A stretch of DNA of 64,000 bases from Halococcus qingdaonensis (lineage in GTDB: Archaea > Halobacteriota > Halobacteria > Halobacteriales > Halococcaceae). The stretch spans positions 1,771,112 to 1,835,111 of the forward strand of contig NZ_CP101943.1 of NCBI RefSeq assembly GCF_024508235.1. Direction: 5' to 3'. A model generated the notes under the pieces. The model was not told the origin of the DNA, searched no databases, and worked only from the letters and a program-made list of their open reading frames with translations. Both the position numbers and the translations under genes were made by a program. Numbering within the stretch: position 1 is the first letter of the stretch; every line of letters begins with the position of its first letter. Below are positions 34,261-42,747 of the stretch, piece after piece.

Positions 34261-34689
34261 TCAGGCTTCGACGACACCGTTCGAGTTCGTCTCGTCGTTC
34301 GTCGTCAGTTCCAACTCGACGGCGATCTCGTCGTACCAGACGCTCGGCTGCTTCGAGCGCCCGTTGTCGTCGAACTCGACGAGGCCGAGCTCTTCGAGCT
34401 CCGTCAGATTGCGATGCACCTGTCGAACGTCACGGTCGACGAGCCGGGCCGTCTCACGGATGCTCTCGGGTTGCTCGTTGGCGAGCGTTCGGAGCAGTTC
34501 GAGGTTTCGCGGGCGTGTCACGCGATGCAAGTTCTCCTCGTCGCGGTAGACGCGCTCGAAGTAGGGATCGGGCGTCTCGCCACGATCCAGAACCTTCAGC
34601 GTCTCCTCAACGCGGTCGGCGTTCCCACGCCCGAAGCGAATGTGCATCGTGCGCGTCGGTTCGTCGTCGTTAGGGCCAGTGTTCGCCAT
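34261..34689 (-). CDS. TumA-like HTH antitoxin (HVO_A0114 family)
   Basis: 142 residues. A winged helix domain lies between about 60 and 115 (LLRTLANEQPESIRETARLV, then VHRNLTELEELGLVEF), preceded by a strand-rich N-terminus (TRTMHIRFGRGNADRVEETL). It resembles the HVO_A0114 group of DNA-binding proteins. Its ATG overlaps the last 20 bases of the TumE-like gene just upstream, so the two are translated together. In such pairs the HTH partner neutralises the toxin and represses the operon. The family call comes from sequence and arrangement; I recall no experimental test for this archaeal version. Confidence 0.82.
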   Translation of the reverse strand: MANTGPNDDEPTRTMHIRFGRGNADRVEETLKVLDRGETPDPYFERVYRDEENLHRVTRPRNLELLRTLANEQPESIRETARLVDRDVRQVHRNLTELEELGLVEFDDNGRSKQPSVWYDEIAVELELTTNDETNSNGVVEA

Positions 34690-34990
34690 GAGTGCGTACC
34701 TCCTGTTTGAATCGCCGGAAGAGCGAGGACAGCCCACGAAACTCGACGTCTTCGACCTCTTCCTCGCCGACGTGTTTGTGGTGCTTCGCCGCACCAGGGT
34801 GATCCGGGAAATTGTCGTACCGGATGATCGTTTTTCCCTCGATCCGACCGTACTGCATGGAGTAGCGCACCCCGTTGGGATAGCGATCGGAGTCGGGCAC
34901 GCGCCACGCAGTGACGGCAGCGAGCGTCCCGTTTTCCGGAAATCGCTCTTTCACGTCGAGGACCTGCGTCGCTCCGTCCTCCCCGTCCAT
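34670..34990 (-). CDS. TumE-like toxin (DUF6516 family)
   Basis: 106 residues. Central sequence YGRIEGKTIIRYDNFPDHPG and AKHHKHVGEEEVEDVEF is characteristic of the TumE/DUF6516 family, in which a small protein with conserved His/Asp residues near the middle is the toxin. The N-terminus (VKERFPENGTLAAVTAWRVPDS) and the FRRFKQEV end fit a compact nuclease-like fold. It is first in the operon, directly downstream of a palindromic promoter, and overlaps the antitoxin gene by 20 nt. The pair is an accessory module between two glycosyltransferase genes. Toxicity is inferred from the family. Confidence 0.82.
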   Translation of the reverse strand: MDGEDGATQVLDVKERFPENGTLAAVTAWRVPDSDRYPNGVRYSMQYGRIEGKTIIRYDNFPDHPGAAKHHKHVGEEEVEDVEFRGLSSLFRRFKQEVRTHGEHWP

Positions 34991-34994
34991 CGTC

Positions 34995-35020
34995 CGTTGT
35001 TATAGGCTACAACGAAATAA
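34995..35020 (-). promoter_or_regulatory. Palindromic operator and promoter of the TumE/TumA pair
   Basis: CGTTGT-tataggct-ACAACG forms a perfect 6-bp inverted repeat at 34995-35014 immediately before the toxin ATG (34990). On the minus strand an AT-rich TTATTTCG at about 35013-35020 sits about 25-30 nt upstream of the start, as a TATA box should. The repeat therefore overlaps the promoter and transcription start, the arrangement expected for autorepression by the HTH antitoxin. Confidence 0.65.
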
Positions 35021-35152
35021 GCGTGTTGCTGTTCCCTCCAACAGATGCTGATCGCACCGCCGAACAGCGAGTTGGACTGTTCGTTCGATGACGATTGGAG
35101 ATTGGCGAGACAAGGCATACATGAACAGTTCTCGCCGCTTCGACGGGTGAAG

Positions 35153-36199
35153 TTAGACGGTGACGTCGCGATAGATGCGCGAAAGCTCCGCCCCCACCCG
35201 ATCGAGGCTGTGTTCGGCCGCGGTTTCGCGCGCATTCTGCCCCAACCGCTCACGGAGGGCGGGATTTTCCGACAGTCGGTCAAGCGCCGCGCGGAACTCG
35301 GCGCGACTGGAACATTTCAGACAGTCCTCGCCGTGGGTGAAGAACTCCTCGAACACTGGGATATCGCTGATGACGACGGCCTTCCCGCAGGCCATCGCCT
35401 CCAGCACGACGATGCCCTGATTTTCGACCTTCGTCGGGAAACAGAACACGTCGCCCGCGCCGAACGCACCGCGCTTGTCCTCGACCCACCCGGAGAAAGT
35501 GAGGTTGTCCGGCGGGTTTTCGGTCCAACGCTTCACCACTGGCGAGGCATGTGGGCCGGTGTCGTACGTGCCGAACCACGCGAAATCGTAGTCGGTCTCT
35601 TCGGCGAGTCGACAGAACGTCGTCAGGCCTTTGCGCTCGAAGACGCTTCCCAGCGCGAACACAACCATCCCGTCGAGATCGTAGCGCTCACGGTACTCCC
35701 CGCGGAGTCTTTCGTGGCCCGCGAGCGAGTCGCGGTCGATACCGTTGGTGATCGTTTCGATCGGTGCATCGACGGGATACGATTCGAGCACGTTCTTCGT
35801 ATACGTGCTCGGGCAGAGCACGAGATCGGCCTGCGAGTAGAACCACCGGAGATAGCGCTTGAGCAGCGGGGCGATCTCCGAGGAAAAGCGAAACGACTCG
35901 CCGAAGTCCTCGGCGGTCATGTGGGCGTGGAGCACGAGCGGAACGTCGTTCAGATGGGCATGGCGCGCGACCGCCAGACTGCCGGGACCCGGAGCGTTGC
36001 AGTGGGCGAGATCGATATCCCGAAACGCGCCGTCGCCCGCCGCGATCGAGCGAGCAGTCGAGAGGAGGTCGTCGCGCCACGGCGAGGTCACGACGTCGAT
36101 GTCGGTATCGGCGAGCGCCGCGCGCTGCTGGGCAGCGGCGGTGCCCCAGCCGCTGCGCTGGAGGGGGCCTTCGAGTTCGAGGTAGTTGAGCGCGCGCAC
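35153..36199 (-). CDS. GT4 family glycosyltransferase
   Basis: 348 residues from GTG 36199 (opening MRALNYLELEGPLQRSGWGT). The donor-binding half has FALGSVFERKGLTTFCRLAEE and the E-x7-E motif VENQGIVVLEAMACGKAVV; the acceptor half includes LVLHAHMTAEDFG. The ATG at 36289, in frame, is rejected: it would overlap the divergent rnp4 start codon in a CATG, and its extra 30 residues are Arg/Phe-rich and poorly matched to the family. The protein likely acts in glycolipid or surface glycan synthesis, but substrate is unknown. Confidence 0.82.
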   Translation of the reverse strand: MRALNYLELEGPLQRSGWGTAAAQQRAALADTDIDVVTSPWRDDLLSTARSIAAGDGAFRDIDLAHCNAPGPGSLAVARHAHLNDVPLVLHAHMTAEDFGESFRFSSEIAPLLKRYLRWFYSQADLVLCPSTYTKNVLESYPVDAPIETITNGIDRDSLAGHERLRGEYRERYDLDGMVVFALGSVFERKGLTTFCRLAEETDYDFAWFGTYDTGPHASPVVKRWTENPPDNLTFSGWVEDKRGAFGAGDVFCFPTKVENQGIVVLEAMACGKAVVISDIPVFEEFFTHGEDCLKCSSRAEFRAALDRLSENPALRERLGQNARETAAEHSLDRVGAELSRIYRDVTV

Positions 36200-36287
36200 A
36201 CCGAGAGCGCGTCGGCCGAGAGAAAAAGCCCACCGAAACGGAAGACAAAACGCATACCGCTCGCCGGCGAACTTCTCATACTCCGCC

Positions 36288-36563
36288 ATGACGCTCGCCG
36301 ACGAACGTATCGATCGCCTGCACGCTCTCGCCCGAAAGGCGGCGCGTGCGGGCCACGACGACCGCGCCCGCGAATGCGTCAGGCTCGCCCGCCGGATCGC
36401 CGAGCGCAATCGTCGGTCGCTGCCCCGGCGGTTCGAACGGTTCACCTGCGATGCCTGCGATAGCTATCTCCGGCCGGGCCGAAACTGCCGAGTCCGCACG
36501 CAGGACGGCCACGTCGTGATCACCTGTGAGTGTGGCACGCAGGCGCGCTATCCGTATGAATAG
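36288..36563 (+). CDS. rnp4: Ribonuclease P protein component 4
   Basis: 91 residues. Basic N-terminal helices (RIDRLHALARKAARAG, ARECVRLARRIAERN) are followed by a zinc ribbon: CDACDSYL and CECGTQARYPYE, the four-cysteine site of the Rpp21/Rpr2 family. In archaea this is one of the RNase P protein subunits that assist tRNA 5' maturation by the RNA subunit. ATG 36288 is the start. It shares a short 88-bp divergent region with the glycosyltransferase, and yhbY follows 31 nt later, an RNA-metabolism pairing. Confidence 0.93.
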   Translation: MTLADERIDRLHALARKAARAGHDDRARECVRLARRIAERNRRSLPRRFERFTCDACDSYLRPGRNCRVRTQDGHVVITCECGTQARYPYE

Positions 36564-36594
36564 TCTTACCTGCACCGCGCGAGGACGACTGGCC

Positions 36595-36843
36595 ATGACC
36601 GACGACCGATCGCACAGGGAGCGCGCCCACGGCGTCGACGCCACGCTGCGCGTTGGAAAGGGCGGTATCGAAAGCGTCGCCGACGAACTCGACAGTCAGC
36701 TCGACGACCGCGAGCTGGTGAAGGTGAAGTTCCTCCGGGCAGCCCGCGGCGGAACGACGACCGACGAACTCGCCAGCTCGCTCGGCGAGCGGGTCGGCGC
36801 GGAACTCGTCGAAACGCGCGGGAACACGGCGACCTATCACTGA
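36595..36843 (+). CDS. YhbY/CRM domain RNA-binding protein
   Basis: 82 residues, one CRM (YhbY) domain: HGVDATLRVGKGGIESVADEL carries the conserved GKGG loop, followed by RELVKVKFLRAARGGTTT and LVETRGNTATYH at the C-terminus. In bacteria the protein associates with the large ribosomal subunit; a ribosome or RNA maturation role is expected in archaea. ATG 36595. It sits between rnp4 and mscS; its stop shares bases with the mscS start (TGATGG), indicating transcription as one unit. Confidence 0.9.
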   Translation: MTDDRSHRERAHGVDATLRVGKGGIESVADELDSQLDDRELVKVKFLRAARGGTTTDELASSLGERVGAELVETRGNTATYH

Positions 36844-37835
36844 TGGCCGTCGGCTACTCCGGCTGGGTCGCCCAGCAGGTGCCGGTGGAGACGCCGAACG
36901 GCTCGAACGTCTCCGAGGTCATCTCGAACCCGGAGCTCGGGCCCGTCGGGGAACTACTCCACGAGTTCGGCATCCCCTACTACGACGTCCTCGGCGCGAT
37001 CATCACGTTCGTCATTGCGCTGTTCGTGCTCTACACGCTCGGGCGAGCGACGGTCGTCCCGTTCGTGAGCCGACTGTTGAACCGCCGCGAGCTCGACCAG
37101 CACGAGAAGAAGCCGCTGCTCCGGCTGACGAAACTGATCGTGGGCTTTCTCGCGATCGCGACGGCGCTGAACATCGCAGGCTACGGCCAGCTGCTCACCT
37201 CGCTCGCGGCCATCGGTGCCGCGGCGACGCTCGCGATCGGCTTCGCGCTGAAGGACAGCATCTCGAACTTCGTCGCCGGCATGTTCATCTACATCGATCG
37301 ACCGTTCCGCATCGGCGACTGGATCGAGTGGGACACCGGCACCTACGCTGGCATCGTCGAGGACATTACCTTCCGTGTGACGCGAGTGCGCACCTTCGAC
37401 AACGAGCTGCTCACGGTGCCGAACTCGGTGCTCACCGGCGACGTTATCAAGAACCCCGTCGCGAAGGACGAGCTCCGCCTGCAGTTCAACTTCGGCATCG
37501 GCTACGACGACGACATCGAGGAGGCGACCGACATCATCCTCGAAGAGGCCGAAAAACACGACGACATCCTCGACGACCCCGCACCGACGGTACGGATGAC
37601 CGAATCGTCGGAGTCCGACCGTGGTGCGCTCGCCGACTCGTACGTCGGGCTGACCTCGCGCTTCTGGATCGCCGACCCGAACCGGGGCGATTACCTGAAA
37701 ACGCGCGGCGAGTACGTGACGGCCGTCAAGAATCGCTTCGACGCCGCGGGGATCGACATGCCCGACCCGCAGATCGATCTCTCGGGGCAGTACGGCCAGA
37801 ACCCGGCGGTCAGGATCGAGTCGGTCGATCGATAG
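36843..37835 (+). CDS. mscS: MscS-type mechanosensitive channel
   Basis: 330 residues. Three hydrophobic helices precede the pore region GAAATLAIGFALKDSISNFVAG near 120-142, with the Ala/Gly packing typical of MscS TM3. The cytoplasmic beta domain (GDWIEWDTGTYAGIVEDITFRVTRVRT, then VPNSVL and NPVAKDEL) and the alpha/beta C-terminal domain follow. It opens under membrane tension to release solutes, useful during osmotic downshift in a halophile. Start ATG overlaps the yhbY stop by one base. Translational coupling to an RNA-binding gene is likely just operon economy. Confidence 0.92.
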   Translation: MAVGYSGWVAQQVPVETPNGSNVSEVISNPELGPVGELLHEFGIPYYDVLGAIITFVIALFVLYTLGRATVVPFVSRLLNRRELDQHEKKPLLRLTKLIVGFLAIATALNIAGYGQLLTSLAAIGAAATLAIGFALKDSISNFVAGMFIYIDRPFRIGDWIEWDTGTYAGIVEDITFRVTRVRTFDNELLTVPNSVLTGDVIKNPVAKDELRLQFNFGIGYDDDIEEATDIILEEAEKHDDILDDPAPTVRMTESSESDRGALADSYVGLTSRFWIADPNRGDYLKTRGEYVTAVKNRFDAAGIDMPDPQIDLSGQYGQNPAVRIESVDR

Positions 37836-37876
37836 CCGACGAGACGGGCGGTAACGAACGGATCGTACTGTGGCGC

Positions 37877-38149
37877 TCAGTCGTCGGCGAGCGCGTCGGT
37901 CTCGCCCTCGACGGTCGGTGCGGCCGTGATCTCGTAGAGGTTTTGACGGGCGTCGGCGAAGTAGACGTCCTCGTCGATGACCTCGATCTCCTCCAACCGT
38001 TCGAGCGCGTAGCGGACCGTCCGTGCCGACAGCATCGACTCCTCGACGATCCCCTTCTGGGTGAGCGTGCCGTTGTATTCGAGCACCTTGAACACGAGTT
38101 TCGCGCTCGGCGGCAGGTCCACGAGGCGCTCTTCGTCGGAGTCACTCAT
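37877..38149 (-). CDS. Winged-helix (TrmB/MarR-like) transcriptional regulator
   Basis: 90 residues. A single winged helix domain: LPPSAKLVFKVLEYNGTLT, then KGIVEESMLSARTVRYALERLEEIEVIDE, and a wing DVYFADARQNLYEI, followed by an acidic tail. Many haloarchaea carry this stand-alone protein. Start ATG 38149 (MSDSDEERLVDLPPSAK). It stands between convergent mscS and divergent EMC6-like genes, so no operon partner points to its targets. No ligand-binding domain is attached. Confidence 0.8.
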   Translation of the reverse strand: MSDSDEERLVDLPPSAKLVFKVLEYNGTLTQKGIVEESMLSARTVRYALERLEEIEVIDEDVYFADARQNLYEITAAPTVEGETDALADD

Positions 38150-38314
38150 CGTCCGAGTAGATGTGCGCGAGGGGCATAAAACCGTGGTCTGCCCCTGCAC
38201 GCTCGGCCGTCTGTGGGCGTGTCGGGATGGCGGCAGGGGGCATCCGAGCGGTCAGCGAGGCGGGGCCAGCGCCGAGAGCGAACGGCTTTTGAGCGCGTGG
38301 TCGGTAGCGTTCGT

Positions 38315-38617
38315 ATGGCGACCGAGACAGCCGACGCGCGGGCCGACCATCTCCGGAGTCTGACGGTCTCCTCGGTCACGTCGCTTTCGGGCATTGCGGC
38401 CGGACTCATCTCCGCAGTGGTCGCGAGCGGGGCGACCGACACCGCCGGCCTCTACCCGCTCGCCGGCGCAATCCTCGTCCAGCTGCCGCTTCTCGGGCTG
38501 CTGGGGGTCGAGGTCGACGACTTCTCGATCAAGGACAACGTCTACATCGCGTTCATGACGTTCGCACTCTGGTTCGTGACCTGGACGATCCTCCTCACCA
38601 CCGGCACCAGCTTCTGA
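38315..38617 (+). CDS. EMC6-like membrane protein
   Basis: 100 residues with three membrane helices: a helix after SSVTSLSGIAAGLISAVVA, a second in TAGLYPLAGAILVQLPLLGLLG, and a third near DNVYIAFMTFALWFVTWTILLTT. The DFSIKDNVYIAFMTF motif is the archaeal EMC6-like signature as I recall it; in eukaryotes EMC6 is part of the ER membrane insertase complex, and the archaeal protein is suspected to act similarly with the Sec/YidC pathway. Its stop and the ABCE1 start overlap (TGATGG), which is conserved in haloarchaea as far as I recall. Function not proven. Confidence 0.7.
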   Translation: MATETADARADHLRSLTVSSVTSLSGIAAGLISAVVASGATDTAGLYPLAGAILVQLPLLGLLGVEVDDFSIKDNVYIAFMTFALWFVTWTILLTTGTSF

Positions 38618-40440
38618 TGGCCGACGATTCCATCGCGGTCGTCGATCTCGACCGCTGCCAACCCGATCGCTGTAACTACGAGTGCGCGAACTTCTGCCCG
38701 CCCAATCGGACGGGCGAGGAGTGTATCGTCACCCGCGAGGAGCGCTACGACGACGACCGCTACGACGGCGATCCGGACCAGATCTCCATCTCCGAGGAGC
38801 TCTGTCTAGGCGAGACCTGCGGCATCTGCGTCGAGAAATGCCCGTTCGACGCCATCGAGATCATCAATCTTCCCCAGGAGCTCGACGAGGAGCCCGTCCA
38901 CCGCTACGGCGAGAACGCCTTCTCGCTCTACGGCCTGCCGGCACCGGAAGCCGGGAAAGTGACGGGCATCCTCGGCCCGAACGGCATCGGCAAGACGACC
39001 GCCGTCAAGATCCTGGCCAACGAGATCACGCCGAACCTCGGCGACTGGGACGGCGCGGCCGGCTGGGAGCCCGTGCTCGACGAGTTCCGCGGTACGGAGC
39101 TCCAGAGCTTCCTCGAAGGGCTCCAGGAGGAGGCGATAACGGTCGCACGAAAGCCCCAGTACGTCGACCAGATCCCGAAACGGTTCGACGGCAATACCCG
39201 AGAACTGCTCGCCCAGACCGACGAGCGCGGCGTGCTCGACGAACTGATCGAGCGGCTCTCGATCGGCCCGGTGATGGACCAGCCGATCGACTCGATCTCC
39301 GGCGGCGAGCTCCAGCGCGTGGCGCTGGCGGCGACGCTCGCCCGCGACGCCGACTTCTACTTCCTCGACGAGATCACGCCGTATCTCGACATCGGCCAGC
39401 GCATGACCGCCGCACGACTCATCGGCGAGCTCACCGGCGACGACCGCTCGATGCTCGTCGTCGAACACGACCTGGCGATCCTCGATCTGCTTGCCGACAG
39501 CCTCCACGTGGCCTACGGCGAGCCCGGCGCGTACGGCGTCATCACGCCACCGAAATCGGTCAAAAACGGCATCAACGAGTATCTCTCAGGCTATCTCGAA
39601 AACGAGAACATGCGCATCCGCCCGAGCGCCATCGAGTTCGAGGAGCACGCCCCGCGGAGCGTCTCTGCGGGCGACGCGCTCGTCGAGTATCCCGCCATCG
39701 AGAAGTCCTACGGCGACGGCGAGTTCTCCCTGACTGTGGAGGGCGGCACCATCCACGAGAACGAGGTGCTCGGCGTCGTCGGCCCGAACGGCATCGGGAA
39801 GTCGACGTTCGCCGAACTGCTGGCGGGCAACCTCGATCCCGACTCGGGCAGTCTGGACGCGAACCTCGACGTCTCGTACAAACCCCAGTACATCGAGATC
39901 GACCAACCGATGCGCGTCGACGCCTTCCTCTCGTCGATCACGAACGATGTCGGCTCGTCGTACTGGGACACCGAGATCGCCCAGCCGCTCCAGCTCGATT
40001 CGGTGATGGAACAGAACCTGACCGATCTCTCGGGCGGCGAACGCCAGCGCGTCGCCATCGCGGCCTGTCTCTCCGAGGACGCCGACCTCTACGTGCTCGA
40101 CGAGCCATCGGCCCACATCGACGTCGAACAGCGCGTCCGGGCCACCACGGCGATCCGCCGGTACGCCGAGAACCACGACGCGACGGCGCTGGTCATCGAC
40201 CACGACACGTATATGATCGACCTGCTCGCCGATCGCCTGCTGGTGTTCGACGGCGAACCAGCCCGCTCGGGTCACGCGAGCCCTCCTGTGGGAATGCGCG
40301 AGGGGATGAACCGCTTCCTCGCGGATCTCGACGTGACCTTCCGGCGCGACGAGCGCGTCGGCCGGCCGCGCATCAACAAACCCGGCAGCCAGCTCGATCG
40401 CGAGCAGAAACGCGCCGGCGAATACTACTACACGGCCTGA
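38617..40440 (+). CDS. ABCE1/Rli1 ribosome recycling ATPase
   Basis: 607 residues. Two N-terminal 4Fe-4S clusters are bound by CQPDRCNYECANFCP near 10-24 and CLGETCGICVEKCP near 60-73. Two ABC domains follow, with Walker A GPNGIGKTTAV near 126 and GPNGIGKSTFA near 390, signatures SGGELQRVA and SGGERQRVA, and the hinge between them. It splits ribosomes after termination and links to initiation. The gene is coupled to the EMC6-like gene before it and followed two bases later by an arylsulfotransferase-like gene. Confidence 0.95.
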   Translation: MADDSIAVVDLDRCQPDRCNYECANFCPPNRTGEECIVTREERYDDDRYDGDPDQISISEELCLGETCGICVEKCPFDAIEIINLPQELDEEPVHRYGENAFSLYGLPAPEAGKVTGILGPNGIGKTTAVKILANEITPNLGDWDGAAGWEPVLDEFRGTELQSFLEGLQEEAITVARKPQYVDQIPKRFDGNTRELLAQTDERGVLDELIERLSIGPVMDQPIDSISGGELQRVALAATLARDADFYFLDEITPYLDIGQRMTAARLIGELTGDDRSMLVVEHDLAILDLLADSLHVAYGEPGAYGVITPPKSVKNGINEYLSGYLENENMRIRPSAIEFEEHAPRSVSAGDALVEYPAIEKSYGDGEFSLTVEGGTIHENEVLGVVGPNGIGKSTFAELLAGNLDPDSGSLDANLDVSYKPQYIEIDQPMRVDAFLSSITNDVGSSYWDTEIAQPLQLDSVMEQNLTDLSGGERQRVAIAACLSEDADLYVLDEPSAHIDVEQRVRATTAIRRYAENHDATALVIDHDTYMIDLLADRLLVFDGEPARSGHASPPVGMREGMNRFLADLDVTFRRDERVGRPRINKPGSQLDREQKRAGEYYYTA

Positions 40441-40441
40441 C

Positions 40442-41731
40442 GTGCGACTCTTCTCACGGCTCCGCGGGCGACTCGAAACTCCGTCGAAGCGACGCGCCGC
40501 AGTTCTCGCTGCGCTCAGTCTGGTGCTGGTCACGGTCGCGCTCGTCGGATTCGTGAGCGCGAACGAATCGACGGTGACGATCGACGAGCACCCGCCGGAA
40601 CGGAACACGCTCGTCGGACTGCAGGGTTATCACGACGAGGGACGGGCACTGGAACTCGCACCCAACGGGACCGTGGTTTGGGAATACACCGCCGTCGAGA
40701 ACGTCTTCGACGTCGAGGCGCTCGGACCGGATCGCGTGCAGATCGCCGGCGCGGACGCCGTCCCGGACGAGCAGTGTCCCGCACGCTATCGGGACGACGG
40801 CACCCGGGGCTGCGTCCACAACACCGTCCGCATCGTGAACCAGGCAACCAACGAGACGCAGTGGCAATACGGCTGGTACGACGTCGAGCGCCACGAACAC
40901 GAACTCCACGACGTCGATCGGTACACGGCCGGCGGCGAGGCGCGCTGGGTGCTCGCCGATATGGGCAACGACCGCGTGTTCGCCATCGATCGCGACGGGA
41001 CGATCCAGTGGCAGTGGAACGCGAACGCGACCTACGACCCACCTGCCGACGTGGGTCCGGAGGACGACTGGACGCATCTGAACGACGTCGATAAAGTCGG
41101 AGAGGGACGATTTCAGGTGAGCCTGCGGAACTTCGATACGGTCGTCGAGCTGCGTGTCGCGAACGACAGTATAGCGGTCGAGCCGCTCGTCGGCCCGAAC
41201 CGCTTCACGCCGAACGGCAGTGCGGGACCGCTGTTCGCCCAGCACAACCCCGACCGCCTCGCCGACGGCCATCTCCTCGTTGCGGATTCGGAGAGCGATC
41301 GCATCGTGGAGTTCGAGAACCGTACCCCGGTATGGACGGCCGGCGGGAGCGCCCGCCTCGACTGGCCACGGGACGCCGACCGCCTCGCGACCGGCAACAC
41401 GCTCGTCGTCGATTCGTACAACGACCGCATCGTCGAACTCGACGGCTCGGGCGAAGCGGTCTGGGCGGTCGAGACCGGACGACTGCCCTACGACGCCGAT
41501 CGGATTCCCCGAAATGGGTCGAGCGAGGGGAGTCGCGACGAACCGACCGCCGACGCGCCGGGGTTCGATCCCGGCACCGACGAGACGAGTTCCCTGCGCG
41601 ACACGGTCGCCTACGGGCTGACACTGTTTCGCTACTCGATTCCGAACTGGGTGGGGACGTGGGGGCTGCTCGTCGGCGGACTGCTCTGTGGCGTCGCTGC
41701 GGTCGTCGAGGGTCGGCGACTGGGTCGGTAG
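40442..41731 (+). CDS. Arylsulfotransferase (ASST)-like membrane protein
   Basis: 429 residues. An N-terminal signal anchor (about 20-41) precedes a long beta-propeller-like domain with repeats of the form WQWNANATY, LVADSESDRIVEFENRTPVW and LVVDSYNDRIVELDGSGEAVW; HNTVRIVN and HEHELHDVD are ASST-type His segments. The C-terminus has another membrane helix (WVGTWGLLVGGLLCGVAAVV). Arylsulfotransferases use a catalytic His; whether this archaeal member does is uncertain. GTG 40442 lies two bases after the ABCE1 stop, so they are cotranscribed, without an obvious functional link. Confidence 0.78.
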   Translation: MRLFSRLRGRLETPSKRRAAVLAALSLVLVTVALVGFVSANESTVTIDEHPPERNTLVGLQGYHDEGRALELAPNGTVVWEYTAVENVFDVEALGPDRVQIAGADAVPDEQCPARYRDDGTRGCVHNTVRIVNQATNETQWQYGWYDVERHEHELHDVDRYTAGGEARWVLADMGNDRVFAIDRDGTIQWQWNANATYDPPADVGPEDDWTHLNDVDKVGEGRFQVSLRNFDTVVELRVANDSIAVEPLVGPNRFTPNGSAGPLFAQHNPDRLADGHLLVADSESDRIVEFENRTPVWTAGGSARLDWPRDADRLATGNTLVVDSYNDRIVELDGSGEAVWAVETGRLPYDADRIPRNGSSEGSRDEPTADAPGFDPGTDETSSLRDTVAYGLTLFRYSIPNWVGTWGLLVGGLLCGVAAVVEGRRLGR

Positions 41732-41760
41732 AGCTGCGCGAGACGAGTCGTGATGGCCGG

Positions 41761-42279
41761 TCAGACGAGCGTCGAGCAGTCGGCGCAGAGCTGCTGGTTC
41801 TTGACATCGACCTCGCGCACGGTCGGCGAGAAGTTCATCACGCAGCGCTCGTCGTCACAGTGTTCGAGGCCGAGGGTGTGGCCGATCTCGTGGACGACCT
41901 CCTTGCGGACGCGCTCGGAGAACACGTCGTCGTCCGAGCGGTCGAGGCTGCCGCCGTCGGCGGCGGTCTGGAGGCGATAGGTCGAGACGACGCTGCCGTT
42001 GCCGGAGAGGTAGGCCAGCCCGAAGACGTAGTTGCGGCGGCGGTAGAAGAGGTCCTCGGTCGTGAGGGCGATGTTCTTCTCCGCGGAGCCGACGTGACCG
42101 GCGAACTCGATGAACGCCTCGGCGCGGTACTGGCCGCGACCTTCGTCGTAGGCGTCGTCCGGGAGCGCACTGGCATCGTGGAGCATGACGTCGCAGTCGT
42201 AGACCGATCGCAGTCCGGCCGAGGCCGCCCGCTTGATCGGAGCGGGGACGTCGCCGACCGGCACGATGTCGACATGCAT
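41761..42279 (-). CDS. amzA: Archaemetzincin (zinc metalloprotease)
   Basis: 172 residues. The zinc-binding sequence is HEIGHTLGLEH (His130, His134, His140) and it continues CDDERCVMNF (Cys141 and Cys146, Met147); a further CADC pair lies at 165-168. This is the archaemetzincin signature HExxHxxGxxHCxxxxCxM with an added zinc-finger-like CxxC. The N-terminus (VDIVPVGDVP) and SGNGSVVSTYRL match the family. It should be a cytosolic peptidase of undefined physiological substrate. It is convergent with the arylsulfotransferase-like gene and divergent from UPF0146. Confidence 0.94.
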   Translation of the reverse strand: MHVDIVPVGDVPAPIKRAASAGLRSVYDCDVMLHDASALPDDAYDEGRGQYRAEAFIEFAGHVGSAEKNIALTTEDLFYRRRNYVFGLAYLSGNGSVVSTYRLQTAADGGSLDRSDDDVFSERVRKEVVHEIGHTLGLEHCDDERCVMNFSPTVREVDVKNQQLCADCSTLV

Positions 42280-42318
42280 GCGAAGGGGTTAGGACGCCGC
42301 AATCATAAACGTCCCGAC

Positions 42319-42747
42319 GTGAACCCCCGAAATCGGCCCCCGAGCGTGGCCCGTGCGGACGCGCTCGCCGCCCACCTCGCCGACTTCGCCTCGCCCGTCG
42401 AGGTCGGCATCGGCGCACGGACCGACGTCGCCGCACGTCTCGCCGACGAGACACCTGTGACGGCGACCGACGTTCGCCCCTGCACCGTGCCCGACGACGT
42501 CACGTTCGTCCAGGACGATATCACCGATCCCACGATGGACGTCTACGCCGACGCCGACGCGCTCTACGCGCTGAACCTCCCACGGGAGCTCCACCATCCA
42601 TGCCGGTCGGTCGCGCGCACGATCGGGGCTACGTTTCGATTCACGACCCTCGGCGGCGAGTTCCCGGCCGTGGCGGCCGAATCGGAAACGCTACCGGCCG
42701 GCGAGACGCTCTTTCGCGCCACGAATCGGGGAGGCGAACCCGCGTGA
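42319..42747 (+). CDS. UPF0146 family protein
   Basis: 142 residues, a reduced Rossmann-like domain: [17 protein letters not shown] is the glycine-rich first loop, [21 protein letters not shown] follows, and [12 protein letters not shown] with [11 protein letters not shown] end it. UPF0146 is an archaeal family related to SAM-dependent methyltransferases; no activity is known. Start GTG 42319 is chosen; GTG 42346 is possible. Its stop overlaps the HAD hydrolase start (GTGA), so they form an operon. A TATA-like CATAAAC lies near 42303. Confidence 0.82.
   Translation: MNPRNRPPSVARADALAAHLADFASPVEVGIGARTDVAARLADETPVTATDVRPCTVPDDVTFVQDDITDPTMDVYADADALYALNLPRELHHPCRSVARTIGATFRFTTLGGEFPAVAAESETLPAGETLFRATNRGGEPA

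Noticed and set aside
36200-36289. ATG 36289 as start of the GT4 gene
   Set aside because: It overlaps the rnp4 start codon and adds a poorly matching 30-residue extension. GTG 36199 is preferred.
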